DNA of 6,705 nt from Planctomycetaceae bacterium (GTDB lineage: Bacteria > Planctomycetota > Planctomycetia > Planctomycetales > Planctomycetaceae), in NCBI GenBank assembly GCA_003503535.1, contig DOCI01000125.1:929-7633 (forward strand). The letters are read 5' to 3'. The position numbers were made by a program, and so were the translations under genes. Shown here in pieces: positions 5,280-6,705 of the stretch (its first letter is position 1; every line of letters begins with the position of its first letter). The notes under the pieces were generated by a model that saw nothing but the letters and a program-made list of their open reading frames with translations, was not told where the DNA came from and did no database searches.

Positions 5280-5323
5280 GATTAACAAAAATATACGCAA
5301 AATATTGTGGGTTGAGGATTCTC

Positions 5324-6705
5324 ATGTTGGTAAACCGAAAAATCACTCTGACCCAACTGTTGCAGAGATTTTCGGCTGGCATTGTACTGATTTTCGTTGG
5401 TCAGTTCATTTGCGAAGCACAGCCTCCCTTCAATCCTCTTCCTCCGATTGCTCCCAGAGGAATGCCTCAGGGGCCAGTAGCACAACCGTTTGCTCCCAAT
5501 TTCGTTCCGCCGGCGGCTGCGCCAGTGATCAATTGTCGCGACAGCTATCAGGGGGAACTCCACCTGGAAATTGCCGAGAATGCATTGAAATTGCTACTGG
5601 CCAGGGAAAGTGTCAGCAGTGGCCCAGTCCAGGATTTCATACAGGGAGCCACTGTGAATGGAACACAAACGACACAAACCAAGATCGATGTCGATGTCCA
5701 GCCTGACCAGCAGAACGCCAAGTTCAACTTTGTGATTTCAGGAAACGTTGAATCGACGACGACTGCCCGCACTGCCCAGGCTGAAATTTTGCAAGAGGGG
5801 ATGTCGCCATTTCAGGCGACTAAGTCGGTTATGCTTAATGGCGAGCAGATTCTCACTTCCAAAGCGATTATTCAGGTGATGCCCAATCAACGCGTGCTCA
5901 ATGCCCGTTCTCTTCAAGGCCGCATGCCGATTTTTGGCCGGTTGGCTGATCAACTCGCATTTAATATTGCGGTGAATCGGACACCGCAATCAAACATTGC
6001 TGCCGGGCAGAAAATGCTCAATCGTCTGCAGCCGGAACTCGATGGCGAGATCGACAAAAATCTCGCGCAAACGAATCAACTTCTCAATCAACAGGTTTGG
6101 GCGCGACTGCGAGACTGGAATATTGAACCACATCAGAAAAAAACAATGTCTTCGGCTGATCGACTCTACTGGGATTATCAAATCGGAAGCACAAACATTT
6201 CGTATCCCGATCAACCACTCCTGCCCGATCTTTCTCAGTCAATTGATCCACAAATCGCAGCTCCAATTTCCGATGACGTAGAAATTCATATCCATGAGAG
6301 TTTATTCGCAACAGTCGCAAGTAGACGTTCACTGGCTGGAAAGTTGGTTTCAATCAATGAAATCCAGGCAGCGACCGATCAATTGCTTTCTCTGTTTGCC
6401 GAGGAAATCACTGAGCCGAGCCCGGCATTACCAATTGCAATTGATTTTGTTTTCGCAGAGGAAAATCCTCTGCAGGCACGTTTTGAAGAGGGTTTTTTGA
6501 ATCTGCAGATGCGTGGGAAATTCAAGGCGGGCAATCTTCCGAGTACCGAGTTGCAGCAGATTAACCTGAAAATTACTGCCCTGATTGAGAGTGACAGTGT
6601 GCTGTTTAAGACAGTCAATGTCGAGGTTCTGGAAGAGGATTCGACGGGATCGACTCGAACTCCCGGGTTGACACAAACAGCCATTGCAACTCAACTCCGC
6701 TCCCA
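5324..6705 (+). CDS. Hypothetical secreted protein, 3' end outside the window
   Basis: The frame is open for 460 codons to the right edge with no stop, so the protein is partial. The start is ATG with GAGG six bases upstream (5314-5317). The N-terminus is a signal peptide: Arg5, Lys6 and Arg15, a hydrophobic core (about 18-29, AGIVLIFVGQFI), then CEA-Q with likely signal peptidase I cleavage after Ala32. Cys30 lacks the small residue before it needed for a lipobox. A proline-rich segment follows (34-68). The rest alternates beta-strand-like and helical stretches with no motif I recognise. A strand-helix unit at about 76-142 (LHLEIAENALKLLLARE) seems to recur at about 317-400 (VEIHIHESLFATVASRR), followed in both by beta-rich stretches, suggesting a duplicated domain. 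It is divergent from rplY and shows no functional link to the ribosomal genes. Probably exported to periplasm or outside; function unknown. Confidence 0.85.
   Translation, partial: MLVNRKITLTQLLQRFSAGIVLIFVGQFICEAQPPFNPLPPIAPRGMPQGPVAQPFAPNFVPPAAAPVINCRDSYQGELHLEIAENALKLLLARESVSSGPVQDFIQGATVNGTQTTQTKIDVDVQPDQQNAKFNFVISGNVESTTTARTAQAEILQEGMSPFQATKSVMLNGEQILTSKAIIQVMPNQRVLNARSLQGRMPIFGRLADQLAFNIAVNRTPQSNIAAGQKMLNRLQPELDGEIDKNLAQTNQLLNQQVWARLRDWNIEPHQKKTMSSADRLYWDYQIGSTNISYPDQPLLPDLSQSIDPQIAAPISDDVEIHIHESLFATVASRRSLAGKLVSINEIQAATDQLLSLFAEEITEPSPALPIAIDFVFAEENPLQARFEEGFLNLQMRGKFKAGNLPSTELQQINLKITALIESDSVLFKTVNVEVLEEDSTGSTRTPGLTQTAIATQLRS

Larger units (their letters stand above)
4942..5323. other. 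Divergent intergenic region between rplY and the secreted-protein gene
   Basis: These 382 bases contain no convincing gene. They should hold the promoters for rplY (minus) and the plus-strand gene, yet I see no textbook -35/-10 pair for either. Three inverted repeats stand out (5029-5052, 5217-5242, 5263-5279). The 11-mer TATACGCAAAA at 5292-5302 also occurs at the dnaB promoter (1458-1468); on the minus strand it gives TTTTGCGTATA followed by TT, i.e. a TATATT -10-like box at 5290-5295 that could drive rplY from a leader of about 340 bases. Confidence 0.5.

Noticed and set aside
5411..5422. Lipobox around Cys30 of the secreted protein
   Set aside because: The residues before the cysteine are Gln-Phe-Ile, not the small residue required at -1; CEA followed by Gln fits signal peptidase I better.
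5282..5563. Minus-strand frame of 93 codons antisense to the secreted-protein gene
   Set aside because: Lies opposite the signal peptide and proline-rich region, with no start signal and no family features.
5305..5706. Plus-strand frame of 133 codons overlapping the secreted-protein start
   Set aside because: It is out of frame with the 460-codon frame that has a signal peptide, a Shine-Dalgarno and natural protein composition; this one is Ser/Cys-rich and lacks support.
1..6705. Mobile element, CRISPR array, defence or biosynthetic system
   Set aside because: No transposase, integrase, terminal repeats, spaced repeats or system-like gene set; all minus-strand genes are core translation or replication genes in a known order.

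Overview
The window looks like a chromosomal housekeeping locus from a Planctomycetota bacterium of medium GC (roughly half, by eye). This placement is an inference. It rests on the gene order rplY-pth-rpsF-ssb-rplI-dnaB with no rpsR between ssb and rplI, on the lineage-style extensions of the ribosomal proteins (N-terminal on L9, acidic C-terminal on S6 and L25), and on a divergent gene for a large secreted protein that fits no common family. A 16S sequence or protein searches would settle it.

Layout: positions 38-4941 hold six genes, all on the minus strand. In transcription order they are rplY (ribosomal protein L25/CTC), pth (peptidyl-tRNA hydrolase), rpsF (S6), ssb (single-stranded DNA-binding protein), rplI (L9) and dnaB (replicative helicase). 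They supply translation (L25, S6, L9, recycling of peptidyl-tRNA) and replication (SSB and DnaB meet at the fork). The genes do not overlap; gaps run from about 95 to 260 bases and nearly every gap contains an inverted repeat. The rplI-dnaB gap has a good intrinsic terminator followed at once by a TATACT box and a short leader, so dnaB probably has its own promoter. The pth-rpsF gap carries an exact consensus DnaA box inside a dyad.

Positions 4942-5323 form a divergent intergenic region with three small hairpins and no supported gene. From 5324 to the right edge runs one open frame on the plus strand, cut by the window end (460 codons visible). It has a signal peptide, a proline-rich stretch and what may be two copies of a strand-helix-strand unit. 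Its function is unknown.

Several starts were moved from the longest possible frame: dnaB, ssb, pth and rplY start at internal ATG codons matching the family and, for dnaB and ssb, a Shine-Dalgarno sequence. rpsF starts at TTG with a strong Shine-Dalgarno. I see no mobile element, CRISPR array, tRNA or rRNA, and no evidence of a novel multi-gene system. The less ordinary parts are the structured gaps, the DnaA-box pattern, the missing rpsR and the unknown secreted protein.
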